Of a DNA stretch of 64,000 nucleotides, positions 23,680 to 35,005 are shown one piece after another. The notes below the pieces were generated by a model, which was not told where the DNA came from, ran no database searches, and saw nothing but the letters and a program-made list of their open reading frames with translations. Location of the stretch: positions 1-64,000 of the forward strand of contig KN832871.1 of assembly GCA_000827325.1 (NCBI GenBank), given 5' to 3'. The position numbers and the translations under genes were made by a program. The DNA is from Oidiodendron maius Zn (taxonomy: Eukaryota > Ascomycota > Leotiomycetes > Myxotrichaceae). Within the stretch, counting starts at the first letter, position 1. Every line of letters begins with the position of its first letter.

Positions 23680-24925
23680 GTGGTGCAGCCACCTCACATC
23701 TCGGCAAACTTCGTAACTTCTATAAAGACCTCTTGAACGTCTATTTCCTTTATATCATCTCCTTAGTAGTTGCTTAGATATCGTCACTCCTCATGGACTT
23801 GAATTACCACGCTCTCAAGCCGGCTATGTACAACCTCGAAGTCATGATGACTACTTTGACAACCACGATGAACCTTATAATAACAACATATCACGGTGCA
23901 CTTATTCCACCATAAGTGAAACATCAAAAACTGGTATTATATAAGGTAGATAGTCTCTCGAATCAGTCAAAGGTGGTAAAAGGGTAATGATGCATGAGAG
24001 AATGGCGACAACGTCTCAGGAGAGGCTCGCGATGTTTGTAGGGGTGCCGAATTTTTTTCTCACAGACTAAGACATACTGCTCTCGAGACGGGGAATAGAG
24101 TTTCGGAAGGATATCAAGAGAGGTTGAAGGCTAGTGTTGAAGCGTGCAAGGAAGCTGGTAAAGATTTATAGGGATAAGATAGCGTATGACACGAGACTGG
24201 CAGATCTTATCAAAAAGATACCGAGGGAGAATAGAGAATAATGGGGAGTGATGAAAGTCATGGAAGTGAAGAGGAAATTTATAGGGTGTGACAGGGTCTT
24301 ATTGACTATGAGAGGATGCTAATAACATGTGAGAAGGAGTCATGGCCGCCTAGTAAAGGCTTCTGGCAGCTTCTTAAAAATTTCTGTAAGGCTTAATCGC
24401 TTAGTTGGTGGGTTGGTTACTGATTTGCACAATGTCCGTACTGGACAGTCGAAGCGGCCAAGTTGCGAATACCATTTTGCCTGAATAATATAATGTAATA
24501 AGTAATTTAAAGTACTTATAATAAAATAAAATACCTAGGAAATGCAGTACTGTATTGTATTCTTACTTCTGCTATATTTAATATATTTTAAAGCAGACTA
24601 AGCTTGTACTGTACGTAAATTCAGAATATTAAGTTTAACGGACCGGAGCCATCCAGACTCCTACTCCGACGACGGTAATTTGTTTCCATCCGAAGCTCCG
24701 CCCGTCGACTCCTTCCCGACTTTCTAATCACAAGCTGTTTAGGACCTTGCTTTGTCATTAGAAATGTCTACTTGCTCATATGATCTATCCGCTCTTCCTC
24801 TTCACTCTAGGATCGAAGGAGCTTGTCTCGAACTCCAATTCAGCACCGGTCCTCACGGCGGCCGGTTCTTCTTTATCACCAGCCATCGCGGGGTACGGGC
24901 CTGCCTGGGTACGGAGGCACTTATC
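23680..24925. other. Intergenic, no gene recognised
   Basis: Between the regulator relic and the next regulator gene. 24,000-24,340 is purine-rich with scattered short frames; 24,480-24,620 is AT-rich. An in-frame ATG at 24,752 could extend the next gene by 58 codons. Confidence 0.45.
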
Positions 24926-27096
24926 ATGTCCAAGAGGGTTATGACGACGGCTTTGAATAGCACGATCGAGCAGAGCTCCGGACTCAGCGTTCGTCGCAAT
25001 GCGACTTCCAGTTCAAATAGACCTGTCCAAACTTCTCATGTTCGAGCATGCACGAATTGTGTCCGTGCGAAGGCAAAGTGTTCCTCTGGTATTGAAGCGG
25101 AGGGAAAGTGTGAAAGGTACGTCTGGTCAAATTATAATCCTTCTATCAACTCCTGATGAATTATCGGCAGGTGTCACCGTATGAGCAAAGATTGTCGGCC
25201 TTCACCTCCACTGCGAAAGCGCCGGGCAGCAAAGAGGCCATCTGCAGCTGAGACTTTTAAGCTTGAAGAGAAAATAGACTGGCTCGTGACCCTCCTAAAA
25301 TCTGCTCAGGGCGTGCCTGGAATTGCAAATATCACATCTTCTCACAGCATAGCGCCAGAGGCTTCTAGACCCCTCAATCATAATGCCGACAGCGTCTGTT
25401 ACCGAAACGACACATATAGAGTCTCTCCAGAGCCTTTTTCAGAGGCTCATTATGCTCCAACAGACTTCTCATTTCCGGGGCCAACTTCGGCATATTTGAA
25501 ACCACCTGTGCTCCATCCTGCACTGCAACCCAGTCCGGAAGACGCAGTGTCATATTTAAACAGATTTCGAACAGATTTCGTTAAACATCTTCCTTTTATC
25601 GTAATATCGCCATCTGTGACATCTAAGGAGCTTCGTCAAGAGCGTCCTATTCTTTGGGTTTGTATTATGACAGTCGCTTCAAGCAACTCGACGAAGCAGA
25701 TTGCACTGTCCAAGGAAGTAAGAGCAATTTTTGGGCGGGAAGCATATGCTGAAGGGACAAGGAGCATGGATTTACTTTTGGCAATTCTTGTCTATACTGC
25801 ATGGTAAGCGAGCTTTTCGACGTGATCAGCAGCCTGGTCAACAATCTAAGATAGTTAAGAGAGCTAATTCTTCTTTCTGGTATTAGGGATCGGTATCATA
25901 CTTTCGAGAAACCTATCTTTTCGAGCCTCGTGCAACTTGCAATAGCGATTTTGTATGACCTTGGTTTAGACAAGCCGCCCTCGAAAGATCCTGCCCTTGC
26001 CCTTACGTATGACCTGAAAGGGATTAAACAGCCATCGAGATTCTCTAGACCCCCGACTATGGAAGAAAGGAGAGCATTGCTTGGTTGCTTCTTGATGAGC
26101 TCAGTGTATAATTATGTCTATTTGCAGTCTTCCCCTGCTAACAGTCGCAGATCATCATCTTTTCTTCAGAAAGGAGACACTCTGCGCTGGACAGCATATT
26201 CGAATGAATGTCTTCGTGTGATAGAAAGACAGAAAGAGTTTGCATCTGACGAGCTCCTCGCTCATCTGGTGAAGTTGCGTTTAATTTCTGAAAGGATGGT
26301 TGATACACCATGTACGGGGGCTATAATGGAAGGAGACTGCGGCATGACACTGCCTGTGGTGTTTTACCTAAAGTCGCTAGAATCCCAGCTCCGAGATTTC
26401 AAGTCCACTATTTCTAGCGCTCTGGCAGATAATAGTGAGTCATCCTTCAGTTCAGTTATGCGAGTAACAAAATTCACCGTTAAAGATAGATATCTGATGC
26501 TTGGTTTGTCGGTATCAGTTTGCTGATATCCAGTAATAGAGACCCTGCTGATGGAGCTGCATAATACGGAGCTTGCTATCCATGGAATTGGGCTTTCTCA
26601 AGCTTCAGATATCTTCAGTGGACCACATAATATGCGACTCGAGTGTCTTTATGCTTGTTTTAATGCCATAAAGGCTTGGTTTGATGTCTTTCTCAGTATC
26701 CCGCCCGCTCAATATGTTGGATTCTCGGCATTACTATATCGAAACTTGACGCACTGTTTTGTAGCTATTTACCAGCTCTCGACTTTTGAGCATCCCGAAT
26801 GGGACCTGGGGTTCATTCGAGAGAATCTAGACGTCGTTTTATTTTTAGAGAAAGCTGAGCGTAACTTTTCAGATGTTAAGTTGGTGGCAGGTCTTGACAT
26901 TGATGGATTAGAAGATATTGACACTTTCAATATTATTGCTTCTAAAATTCGGGTTATAAAATTATGGTGGGAAACAACAACTTTATCTACTACAGGTTCA
27001 CATGGTGCGGCTTCCGGTGAAGTGACGAGTGGTTCTCTCATGGAGTTTTTGGACGATGGCTGGCTAAGAGATGTATTTGGCCCATGGAATATATAG
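24926..27096 (+). CDS. Zn2Cys6 fungal-specific transcription factor
   Basis: Four exons, 24926-25116, 25171-25803, 25887-26434 and 26534-27096, with GT...AG introns of 54, 83 and 99 nt, give 644 residues in frame. The first intron splits the zinc cluster: C42-x2-C45-x6-C52-x9-C62-x2-C65-x6-C72, so the spliced form is required. KKRRAAKRPS-like basic residues and a short linker follow, then a fungal_trans region (PFIVISPSV..., LVQLAIAILYDLGLDKPPS, CLYACFNAIKAWFDVFLSIP). It ends with DDGWLRDVFGPWNI. The third donor is GTGAGT at 26,435; a shorter 30-nt alternative is too short for a fungal intron. The start could also be the ATG at 24,752, which adds 58 residues of atypical composition. Target genes are unknown; the neighbouring SnoaL-like and reductase genes are candidates only by position. 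Confidence 0.85.
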
Positions 27097-27494
27097 TGGG
27101 CTTAAAGCATGCTATGATTATATACTCTATAATTCTGCCAACATTTAAGGTGAAAAATATTACACTACCGCTTCAGTTTATGACCTGGAAGATGACAAGG
27201 GTGCGGAGAAGTTTATCAAGGAGATCCGATCCGACGGATCGTTAACAATAGAGGTCCGATCCTTATATTGCAACGGGTTGTCTGGGATTGGAAATTCCGG
27301 GTTATTTGGGAATTGAAAAGCTTCCTTCGGCCTCCCAGCCGTCACCTCCTACTCCGTACATACGGAGGCATTCCTAGGTATAAATATAGTAGCCATCAAC
27401 GGTCATATAGTACCATAACGACAGAGATACAAATCCAATCCGGATAAACACAACTGGTATCTGTCTCATTCCATGACCTCCCAATCCACCCAAT
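27097..27494. other. Intergenic / promoter of SnoaL-like gene
   Basis: 398 nt with no gene. A TATA-like GTATAAATAT lies near 27,378-27,387, about 110 nt before the next ATG. Confidence 0.4.
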
Positions 27495-27974
27495 ATGTCA
27501 CGCTCACACAGTCTTACGTCTCTAACTCTACACGAAGCCATCACCGACGCATTATACCGCGCTCTCATAGGATTCGACCGCAATAACGTCTCAATCTTTA
27601 ACTCCGCATTCGTTGGTGAAGATATTGTTTTCGAACTACATGATGGCGATATAAAAACTATCAATTCGCTCTCTACAATACGTACACAAATCCTCGCTCA
27701 CGTCGGACCAATGGATACTACGCATATGATCAGCAACGTCCGCGTGGATGTAAAGAACGGAGAAGATACTGCATCTCTTACTGCATATGCGCTGGCACAG
27801 CATTGCGCGCCTGGAAAGGGAAGGGAGCCGGATGCCCCAAAGTATTTGGTAGGTGGAGAGTACTGGATTGGTCTGGAGAGGGATGAGGGGGATGGGCTGT
27901 GGAAGATAAAGAAGTGGGTGTTGGATGTCATCTGGAGGCAAGGAGACGCTTCACTGATGCAGAGGCCAGGCTGA
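27495..27974 (+). CDS. SnoaL-like (NTF2-fold) protein
   Basis: 159 residues, intronless. The pattern is that of SnoaL_4-type NTF2-like proteins: an N-terminal helix with ALYRALIGFDRNN, then FNSAFVGEDIVFELHDGDI, a central THMISNVRVDVKNGEDTASL strand pair and the C-terminal LVGGEYWIGLERDEGDGLWK followed by a Trp-rich strand. Such proteins act as small cyclases, dehydratases or isomerases in secondary metabolism, but no catalytic residue can be assigned here. It lies 398 nt after the regulator and 737 nt before a reductase on the same strand. No signal peptide. Function stays open. Confidence 0.8.
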   Translation: MSRSHSLTSLTLHEAITDALYRALIGFDRNNVSIFNSAFVGEDIVFELHDGDIKTINSLSTIRTQILAHVGPMDTTHMISNVRVDVKNGEDTASLTAYALAQHCAPGKGREPDAPKYLVGGEYWIGLERDEGDGLWKIKKWVLDVIWRQGDASLMQRPG

Positions 27975-28711
27975 GGAAATGGTTGGTGGTTGGCTGTGAA
28001 GTCGAATTCTCTCAGCAGCCCAGCTACGTGAGGTCACTGAAACTTGTGCTGAAGGTACCCTACCACTCTAGTAATTACTCTCCAATCTAGCAAGATATAT
28101 TAGTATCTCAGTTGACATATTCGGCTCCATTTTATGGCCACCATTTGGCAGGACCTGATTTTTGCCTGGTGTCTAACTCTCTTTTGAAATCCCCGATTGG
28201 TAATTCTGTAAGTCATTCTTCTCGGACTAGTGAAAGTGTAGTGCTGTAACTAAGAGGCAGAAATAAATATCTTATTTATTCATACTCAACCCGTAAGACT
28301 TGGCGAAATGAATCCAGAAGGAGGGGTTCGCCTGCCTGCTGATCGATTCCTTCGCTCGTATTTGATGCTCTAACCCTGCCAGATCTATACCCTCGCTCGT
28401 ATTTCAATTACCAATAGTTGGTATATTACATACTTCTATCGACAGACCCCTCTAGTTGATGCCTTAGTGTCATTTAAGTAATCTTACCCAAATTAATTTC
28501 TCCAAAAAGAATGTGTGCATATTACATAGTATGCTCGGTGATCAACGGTGATACCGGTGATATCGGACTTTCAGATTTGTCTGCACATGGCGGGATAATA
28601 CATGAATCGTGGCAATCCTGGCTCAGGAAAGCAATCTCTATGTGACAATCTTCAGAATTGTTTCCTGCACTTTCATCGAACCCATCGAATCTTACCATAC
28701 AAGACAACGAT
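27975..28711. other. Intergenic
   Basis: 737 nt without a supported gene. An upstream in-frame TTG/ATG-type extension of the following reductase (to 28,658) is open but not family-like. Confidence 0.45.
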
Positions 28712-29752
28712 ATGCCTCCAAGCAATCGTGCATCATGGCTCATGACTAAACAGGCCCCGGCTAATGTCGTGGATTCTGCTCCATACACTTCTCCCTCAAT
28801 GGACGAAATAGTCATCAAAACCAAGGCAATAGCCCTGAACCCGGCGGATGTGATTGTCCAGAAACGTGGAATCCTCCTCAAGGAATACCCCGCCATCCTG
28901 GGCTGCGACGTTTCGGGGGAAGTTGTGGAAATCCATCCCTCCCTGGCCGATGTCTACGCCATCGGTGATCGTGTCACTGGCGCGGCTCGATGTATGGAAA
29001 GGAAAGACGGCAAGTTTTGTTACTCCGCCTTTCAAGAGTACGTAGTTCTGAAGCTACCCTACATTGCCAAAATTCCAAAGGACGTGGCATATGAGGACGC
29101 CGCGGTGTTGCCTCTGGGGATAAATACCGCCGCTAGCTGCTTATTTATGGATGAGACCCTTGGACTTAAAGCACCATCCATGGGTATTACAGAAGACACC
29201 CAAAGCAAGACGCTCTTGGTTTGGGGTGCCAGTAGCAGTGTAGGTTCTTGTGGTGTACAGATGGCCACGCAAGCAGGATACAAGGTAGTTGGCGTGGCAA
29301 GCAAGAGAAATCATGATATGGTCAGAAGCTTGGGGGCGAGCATGTGCTTTGACCAGGGCGACCCGACTCTCATTGATAATGCTGTAGCATACTTGAGCGA
29401 CAAGGAGGTAGTTGGGGCATTTGATGCTATTAATAGTGATTTAGCTTTGAATTCAATTTGCGAGATTCTTGACAGAAGCGGCGGAAAGAAATTGGTGGCG
29501 TCGGTTGTGCCAGGCGCAGAGGAGAAAGCAACGAAGGGAGTTAAAATAGTAACGAACTTTGTTGCTAGTGACATGGCTCGCAATGAACTTGGGAAAGCCA
29601 TCTGGCAGTGGCTTGAAAAAGCCATGGAGGAGAGTAGGATTAAGTATATGCCACAGTCGGAGGTTGTTGGAGAGGGACTAGAACATGTGCAGGACGCTAT
29701 TGATCTATTGGCAAAGGGAGTTAGTGCAAGGAAGCTGATTGTATTGATATAA
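28712..29752 (+). CDS. Medium-chain dehydrogenase/reductase, enoyl-reductase-like
   Basis: 346 residues from the ATG at 28,712, chosen because the family core begins right after it. The N-terminal GroES-like domain has ALNPADVIVQKRG and LGCDVSGEV (63-71). The Rossmann domain has LLVWGASSSVG (GASSSVG at 172-178), the NADPH-binding variant of zinc-less enoyl reductases. The catalytic-zinc ligands of classical alcohol dehydrogenases are absent, and the C-terminus ends GVSARKLIVLI as in the ToxD/LovC-like group. Members work as trans-acting enoyl reductases of polyketide synthases or as quinone/enone reductases; no polyketide synthase lies in this window. Intronless. A relic of a related reductase sits at 46,674-47,015. 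Confidence 0.85.
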   Translation: MPPSNRASWLMTKQAPANVVDSAPYTSPSMDEIVIKTKAIALNPADVIVQKRGILLKEYPAILGCDVSGEVVEIHPSLADVYAIGDRVTGAARCMERKDGKFCYSAFQEYVVLKLPYIAKIPKDVAYEDAAVLPLGINTAASCLFMDETLGLKAPSMGITEDTQSKTLLVWGASSSVGSCGVQMATQAGYKVVGVASKRNHDMVRSLGASMCFDQGDPTLIDNAVAYLSDKEVVGAFDAINSDLALNSICEILDRSGGKKLVASVVPGAEEKATKGVKIVTNFVASDMARNELGKAIWQWLEKAMEESRIKYMPQSEVVGEGLEHVQDAIDLLAKGVSARKLIVLI

Positions 29753-30207
29753 GCTTGCTTAATAAATTCTGCTATTAGAAGTCATAAAGCCTCTCCTATA
29801 ATATAAGCAATGCTTGTATGAATCCCTCGGATTGAAAATGAATTAAAATGTATATACTTATCTTGCTTGAGTTGACTATACTCGTACTCTATGTCATTAC
29901 CTTTTTGCTCCCTTCAGTAAGCTTCTTAATAATAGTAATGAATAATAATAGAATTGATAACTTTTTGTAAAGTCCATGCTTGGGTTTTTACACAAAGTAC
30001 AATATATGCCTTCTTCTAATTATGTTTATTCCAATTTAGCGAAAAGGTCAACAACAAACCGCCTTTAAGTATTTTTGTGGATCGAGCATGTCTGAGCACG
30101 CCATCACGAAAATGAATTAGTAATTCCTCACGAATCTTATATCAACGCACCAGGCCCAACCTGCCAACTTCAATTCATCTAACCTTGCCATGAAATAGAT
30201 CGGCACT
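29753..30207. other. Intergenic
   Basis: 455 nt of AT-leaning sequence; no gene seen. Confidence 0.5.
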
Positions 30208-31658
30208 ATGGCTTGTGTTAGTGATATAGAGAACCGAACAAGCATTAGTGAAGAGACACCGCTACTCGATGACCAGCAAGCCAATAAACAGCCGGATCAA
30301 GATGTGCGCGAGAACGGCAATGCCGGCTGGTATGCGTGGAGAATATTCTGGGCCATATTTGCAATCATTCTCCTAGTAGTCTTCATCAGAAGTTGGATAG
30401 ATGCGGGTGGTGAGATTGACGTAGGTGTCTGGTCCGATGTCTGCGACCATTTCTCCCCCCACTAACCATCTCTTGCGTAGTTTGACCTCAAAGGTGCGCT
30501 GTACAGAGCGCTTGGGGGTGGCCTAAGTGGAGCGGCAGCCATGGTATTACAGGTCTTGCTTCTCATGGTACGTAGTATCCTACTCTCGAATGTCTTCTCC
30601 TCCATGGCTGAACATTCTCAGCCGCTTCGGACGATCATGAACTACCAATACCGATTCGGTACATCGTTTACTTCCGCAACTCAAACTCTCTACGAAACTG
30701 GGGGATTTCGGCGCTACTATCAAGGCATTGGACCTGCACTTATCCAGGGTAAGTAGTGGTATTCTGCCCACCATTGCAAGATGCGAAATGAATGTGTAGG
30801 ACCGGTTTCGAGATTCGGAGACACGGCAGCGAACGCCGGTATCCTAGCCTTGCTCCAGTCAAATCCGTACATGAAAAACTTACCTTCGCCTGTCAAGACT
30901 ATTTTTGCTTCTCTATGGTGGGTTTGCAAATATTACGCTTGTGACTTAATAATACCTGCTGATATCGGTTCGCTGAAGCGCCGCCGGGTTTCGGATGCTT
31001 CTCGCGCCCATAGACACTCTTAAAACGACTCTCCAGGTACAAGGACCCCGGGGTACTTCCCTTCTTCGCCAACGTATAAAGGTAAATGGACTTGGGAGTT
31101 TATGGTGGGGTGCAATTGGATCTGCTTCTGCTACGTTTGTGGGGCATTACCCTTGGTTTGCCACGGTGCGTTCTGCCTCTTGATCTGACGTTCTGATTGA
31201 CAATATGCTCATTATGTGGCAGTATAACTTCCTCTCAGAAGCCATTCATGAGCCACCGAGACACCCCTTGTCCGTGTGGCTGCTACGTCTTGCTTTTATT
31301 GGATTCATTGCATCGGTCATATCTGACTCTGTCTCTAATTCGCTGAGGGTCGTGAAAACCTATCGGCAAGTCAACGACACTAAAGTATCATACTGTGAGA
31401 GTTTGCTCCACTCTTTCTTGATTCACTCTACTAATCACATGCAGATGAGGCAGCGCGGCAGGTCCTCGTAGAGGACGGTATCTCCGGGCTTTTTGGACGT
31501 GGCCTCAAGACGCGTATTTTCTGCAATGGACTGCAGGGATTACTATTCTCCGTTCTATGGAAGCTATTCTTAGACTTGTGAGTCAATCCAGCTACTTATA
31601 GCTGTGGAATCTGAGCTGATTAAAATTTCTTAGCTGGGAGGAGAAGACGAAGTCTTAA
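30208..31658 (+). CDS. Mitochondrial-carrier-like membrane protein
   Basis: Eight exons (30208-30420, 30481-30567, 30622-30748, 30800-30917, 30979-31164/5, 31223-31394, 31445-31577, 31634-31658) join in frame to 353 residues; the seven introns are 50-61 nt with GT...AG ends. The N-terminus (1-40) is polar and is followed by an extra hydrophobic helix at about 43-61 (WRIFWAIFAIILLVVFIRSW). Three Solcar-like repeats follow: a degenerate PLRTIM repeat, a canonical PIDTLK repeat with LGSLWWGAIGSA, and an SNSLRVVK repeat ending EDGISGLFGRGLKTRI. This places it in the SLC25 superfamily, in a divergent fungal group with an extra N-terminal helix. The substrate is unknown, and its membrane could be mitochondrial or other. 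Only the second signature motif is intact. Confidence 0.82.
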
Positions 31659-32139
31659 GCAATTCAATGAGCATATTATGTCGACATAGAGACTTAAAAC
31701 TTTCTCAATCTATACAACCTATGCTTTTCTGAGAGAATTTGGCAGCACAGTATATATACCAGAGCTATAATACAATATGCTAGGTGTTAAGGCTTCTCTC
31801 TTCCCGATATGCTCTAAGGGTATTGGATTAGTTCCTATTCTTCCTCTGAAGGTTAACGGACACTGATCAAGTAAGGAAGTTGCTTTATTTTAGGATTATA
31901 AATGGGTTTCAGTGTTCGCGAAGCCAGAGAACGGTTTTAGGGATGCATTAAGACTATTTTAGATATCTCTGGCAAAATAATGAACTATCGTATGTCTCCT
32001 TGAGATTATGAGTGTCATAGTTGCATGGTTGCTTGGGAAGCTGGAAGGATGGATAGAAGACTATGTCATGGGTTGTCGGAACAATTATGTTCAACGCTCG
32101 AGCGTCCTCTCGTCTGCCACCCAAGAGAATCGAAGATTC
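31659..32139. other. Intergenic between convergent genes
   Basis: 481 nt between two converging 3' ends; no open frame of note. Shared terminator region; no specific signal identified. Confidence 0.5.
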
Positions 32140-33342
32140 TCAAGCCAGTAGGTTCAGGACGCAGCGTGCTCCATCATTACTGCCCGAAGAAGGACCTTGG
32201 GAGACCTTGAATGGGGATGTACCGTCGATAGGAAATTGCCAAATATCGCCACTATTGTTGTCAGAAGCCCACAGAGTACCGTTGTTCATCCCGTACTGCG
32301 CGCCCAATGTTGAAACACTCTTCAGCGTTGGATAATTTGCAACTTTCTCCCATTCTTTTGAGGCCATACTAAACCGAATCATAGAAATTCCGCCAGATGT
32401 ACTATTCGTACCCACGGAATACAAGTACTCGCCCGTTATAGGAATATACACCCAGTCAGCAATTTGGAGGCCGAGAGGAGTAGCGGTGCCTTTGCTAATG
32501 GTCTTTCCATAGGTAGCGGAGCCAGGAAAGAGGTCAATCTGGGACCAGCTTTCGCCCGCTGCGGAAACCCAGTACATTCCGTTACTGTCGACATCTCCGA
32601 CATTACTAGAGGGCGGAGGAGAATCGGCACCAACGACCGTGGAGGAAGTCCCATCAGCTGCAATGCGAATAATCGTGCTGGTCGATGCTTGAAAACCGTA
32701 AATAAAGTTGTCCAAGGTATTGTATCCAATGGCGTTAATCGCGCTGTTATCTCCAAGACCGGCTTTTACCTTCGTAGTCGCGCCGGTGGTGAGGTCAACT
32801 CGATAGAACGTCGCGTACTGGATGAGATAGCCATATGGATCGCAACTCAGGGGAGGAGGTGTCGGAGTAGAGGTGCAGCTCGCTGTGACCGTGCCGGTAA
32901 CTGTGCTTGTAACTGTACTGGTAACCGTGGTGGTTGAAGCGGAAGGGGTCCAGCGGCACGTCGCTGTCGTCGAACAACCTTTACACGGGTCCCAAAATGA
33001 CGACGTGAAGGATGTCGAGGTAGGACATGGGTAAGTGGTTGTTTGGGTAGCGATATTGGTGATGGTTACTTCAGTCGGCCCTTGAGCAGTGATGGTAGTC
33101 GCTGGAGCGAATCCCGACCCAAGAGTATAAACTCCGGCGGACGCAAGAGTAGTGATCGATGAAGTAAAGTACGGAACCACTTCGGTCAAGAGAGGCGCGT
33201 CGAAGAGATCAAAGATGCCACCCAAGTCAATACCTAGTGGAAGGCAAATGCCTCCAGAGATCGGGCTGGCCGCAATGTTAGAGATGGTGGATAGAGCCAC
33301 AATGGCGCAAAGGAAGGGCCGTCTAGGTCGCGTCATTTTCAA
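32140..33342 (-). CDS. Secreted Ser/Thr-rich protein with DUF6923-like C-terminal domain
   Basis: 400 residues, intronless. The N-terminus RRPFLCAIVALSTISNIAASP is a signal peptide (start at M1 or M3). A Ser/Thr-rich middle (about 90-165) has a cysteine group (CPTSTS, DPCKGCSTTATCRW) and a TVTSTVTSTVTGTVTAS-type linker probably O-glycosylated. The C-terminal half (about 168-400) begins CDPYGYLIQYATFYRVDLTTG and continues INAIGYNTLDNFIYGF, the pattern of DUF6923 repeats with beta-propeller-like strands. It is likely secreted or attached to the cell wall; no enzyme motif or GPI signal is clear. A (CCCTT)n tract lies 150 nt upstream. Confidence 0.82.
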   Translation of the reverse strand: MKMTRPRRPFLCAIVALSTISNIAASPISGGICLPLGIDLGGIFDLFDAPLLTEVVPYFTSSITTLASAGVYTLGSGFAPATTITAQGPTEVTITNIATQTTTYPCPTSTSFTSSFWDPCKGCSTTATCRWTPSASTTTVTSTVTSTVTGTVTASCTSTPTPPPLSCDPYGYLIQYATFYRVDLTTGATTKVKAGLGDNSAINAIGYNTLDNFIYGFQASTSTIIRIAADGTSSTVVGADSPPPSSNVGDVDSNGMYWVSAAGESWSQIDLFPGSATYGKTISKGTATPLGLQIADWVYIPITGEYLYSVGTNSTSGGISMIRFSMASKEWEKVANYPTLKSVSTLGAQYGMNNGTLWASDNNSGDIWQFPIDGTSPFKVSQGPSSGSNDGARCVLNLLA

Positions 33343-35005
33343 GGGAGCCCGTGGCCAGAAATGTTAAGAGCAATATGAGTGGAGATGGATCTTGGCCAGT
33401 GTGAGAGTGATCTGAAATCAATTGTTCGAAAGGGATACATTTCATGTTGATGTGCTAGCGCAAGATTTATATATTTCTTCAGAGCAGTTCTACCCTACCC
33501 TTCCCTTCCCTTCCCTTCCCTCCCTGCCCTCTCCTCATTAACTTCCTCGTCATTCCCTTGCTCTTCTGCCAGCGAAGTCAACCCCTTCGCAAAGGATCCA
33601 GATATATCCATTTGACATAGCAACCCACTCCACTAGATAACTGCCTAACCTCTAGAAGGCTGGGCGGTTGGAGGAAAGGGTTGGGTCATCTAACTGGGCT
33701 GGCTGAAAACTGTCAAAGGATTATTATGGTTTAGGTCGAGGCTGGCTGAAATAAATGCTGACCGGCAGAAGAATTACCGGTTTGAAAGGTGCTAGTTCGC
33801 TTTGATGGGTGCTGACGGAAAACAGTGCGTTAGGGCGTATGATCACCGTATGAATTGGGACATACGAAGTACTTTAACTACCACTGGATCAGCGCAACAA
33901 TTATCTTACCCCGTATAGACGCTGAGCTGGCTGCGTGGGTTGACAGATGTCGCCGCATGCAGTATGCTTGAGTAGCAGTACTGTACCTACCAAGTACGCC
34001 ATGCTACTCTCCCGAAATGGGCATCCAAACGGCGAGCAGGGGGGAATTGTGTTTTTAATGCGTAAGCAGGATTAGACCGAGGTCAATAGCCGCTGTCACG
34101 AACGGGCTGAGAATAACGGCGGCAAACCCGTAAACGGTCTCTTCCTGCCTGGACAGGTTAGCCTGATGCAGAATGGCGAAGAAAGCAGAGTTCGAGTACA
34201 GGGCGACAGAGTCGATCAAAGATGACTGACTGTCGTGGCACCCGCACACAGAATTACCTGACAGGCATGGGGGGAATTAGGTACTGCATGCAATATGGGG
34301 TAGTTTTCAGCTAGAGAAAACAGCGTGGCATTTTGTATGGCGGTGAAGAGATTGCAAAGCGACGGCCCTTCTCAATCTCTGCATGAAAGCCTGCACATGG
34401 TCGGTAAAAAAGCTGTCTGTGATCAGCGATCTGGAAATTGTTTTGGGCCAGAATAAAATGAGTCGTGGACGCTATCGGGGGTAAGTAAATGTAAGTCTGC
34501 TGTACTCTACAAATCCAGCCCGTCTCGGCTAAGCATGACCGTGAAAGCCGAACATTCCTTTCCAACAGTCGTATCCCTTGTTTTACGCTGGTGCCAGAAT
34601 GCCTGGGATTTACTCTCCCAGTCACAAGAAAGGAGTAGGAGTGTTTCGCCTACGAAATGGGTGCCGCAGCATGGCCAGCGAATTATCCCCTTAGACAATA
34701 TTCAGAGTTAGGGAGGCGATTGTTGCCGGTGGCAGTGATCAGATACTGGTGAGAGAACCGCCAGGAAACAGTTTGACACCCTTGGTTGCCCCAATTCAGC
34801 GCAATTGGCAGGCGCAACGATGGATGAGGCTCTTCAGCAGCCAATCGAGAAACGATATAGATGACTCCATTCGTTCTCTGAACCCAGTTAAGATGAAGGA
34901 GATACGGATCTGTCTCCCGGAACTCTATAATCCCTACTGGCCTTCATTTCAGGCTGTCGGTTCCTTATCGTCGACAAGAAGTCAAGAATTGAAAGCAATG
35001 CATCT
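33343..35005. other. Intergenic, no gene recognised
   Basis: 1.66 kb. It includes the promoter of the secreted protein and, from 34,000 on, only short unsupported minus-strand frames (64-104 codons). Composition is normal. Confidence 0.45.
33491..33532. repeat. CCCTT-type pyrimidine microsatellite
   Basis: About seven imperfect CCCTT/CCCTA units on the plus strand, about 150 nt upstream of the minus-strand secreted protein. On the gene's sense strand it is a GGGAA purine tract. Confidence 0.85.

Noticed and set aside
34055-34698. Short minus-strand frames upstream of the ABC transporter end
   Set aside because: No family resemblance and they overlap one another in different frames.
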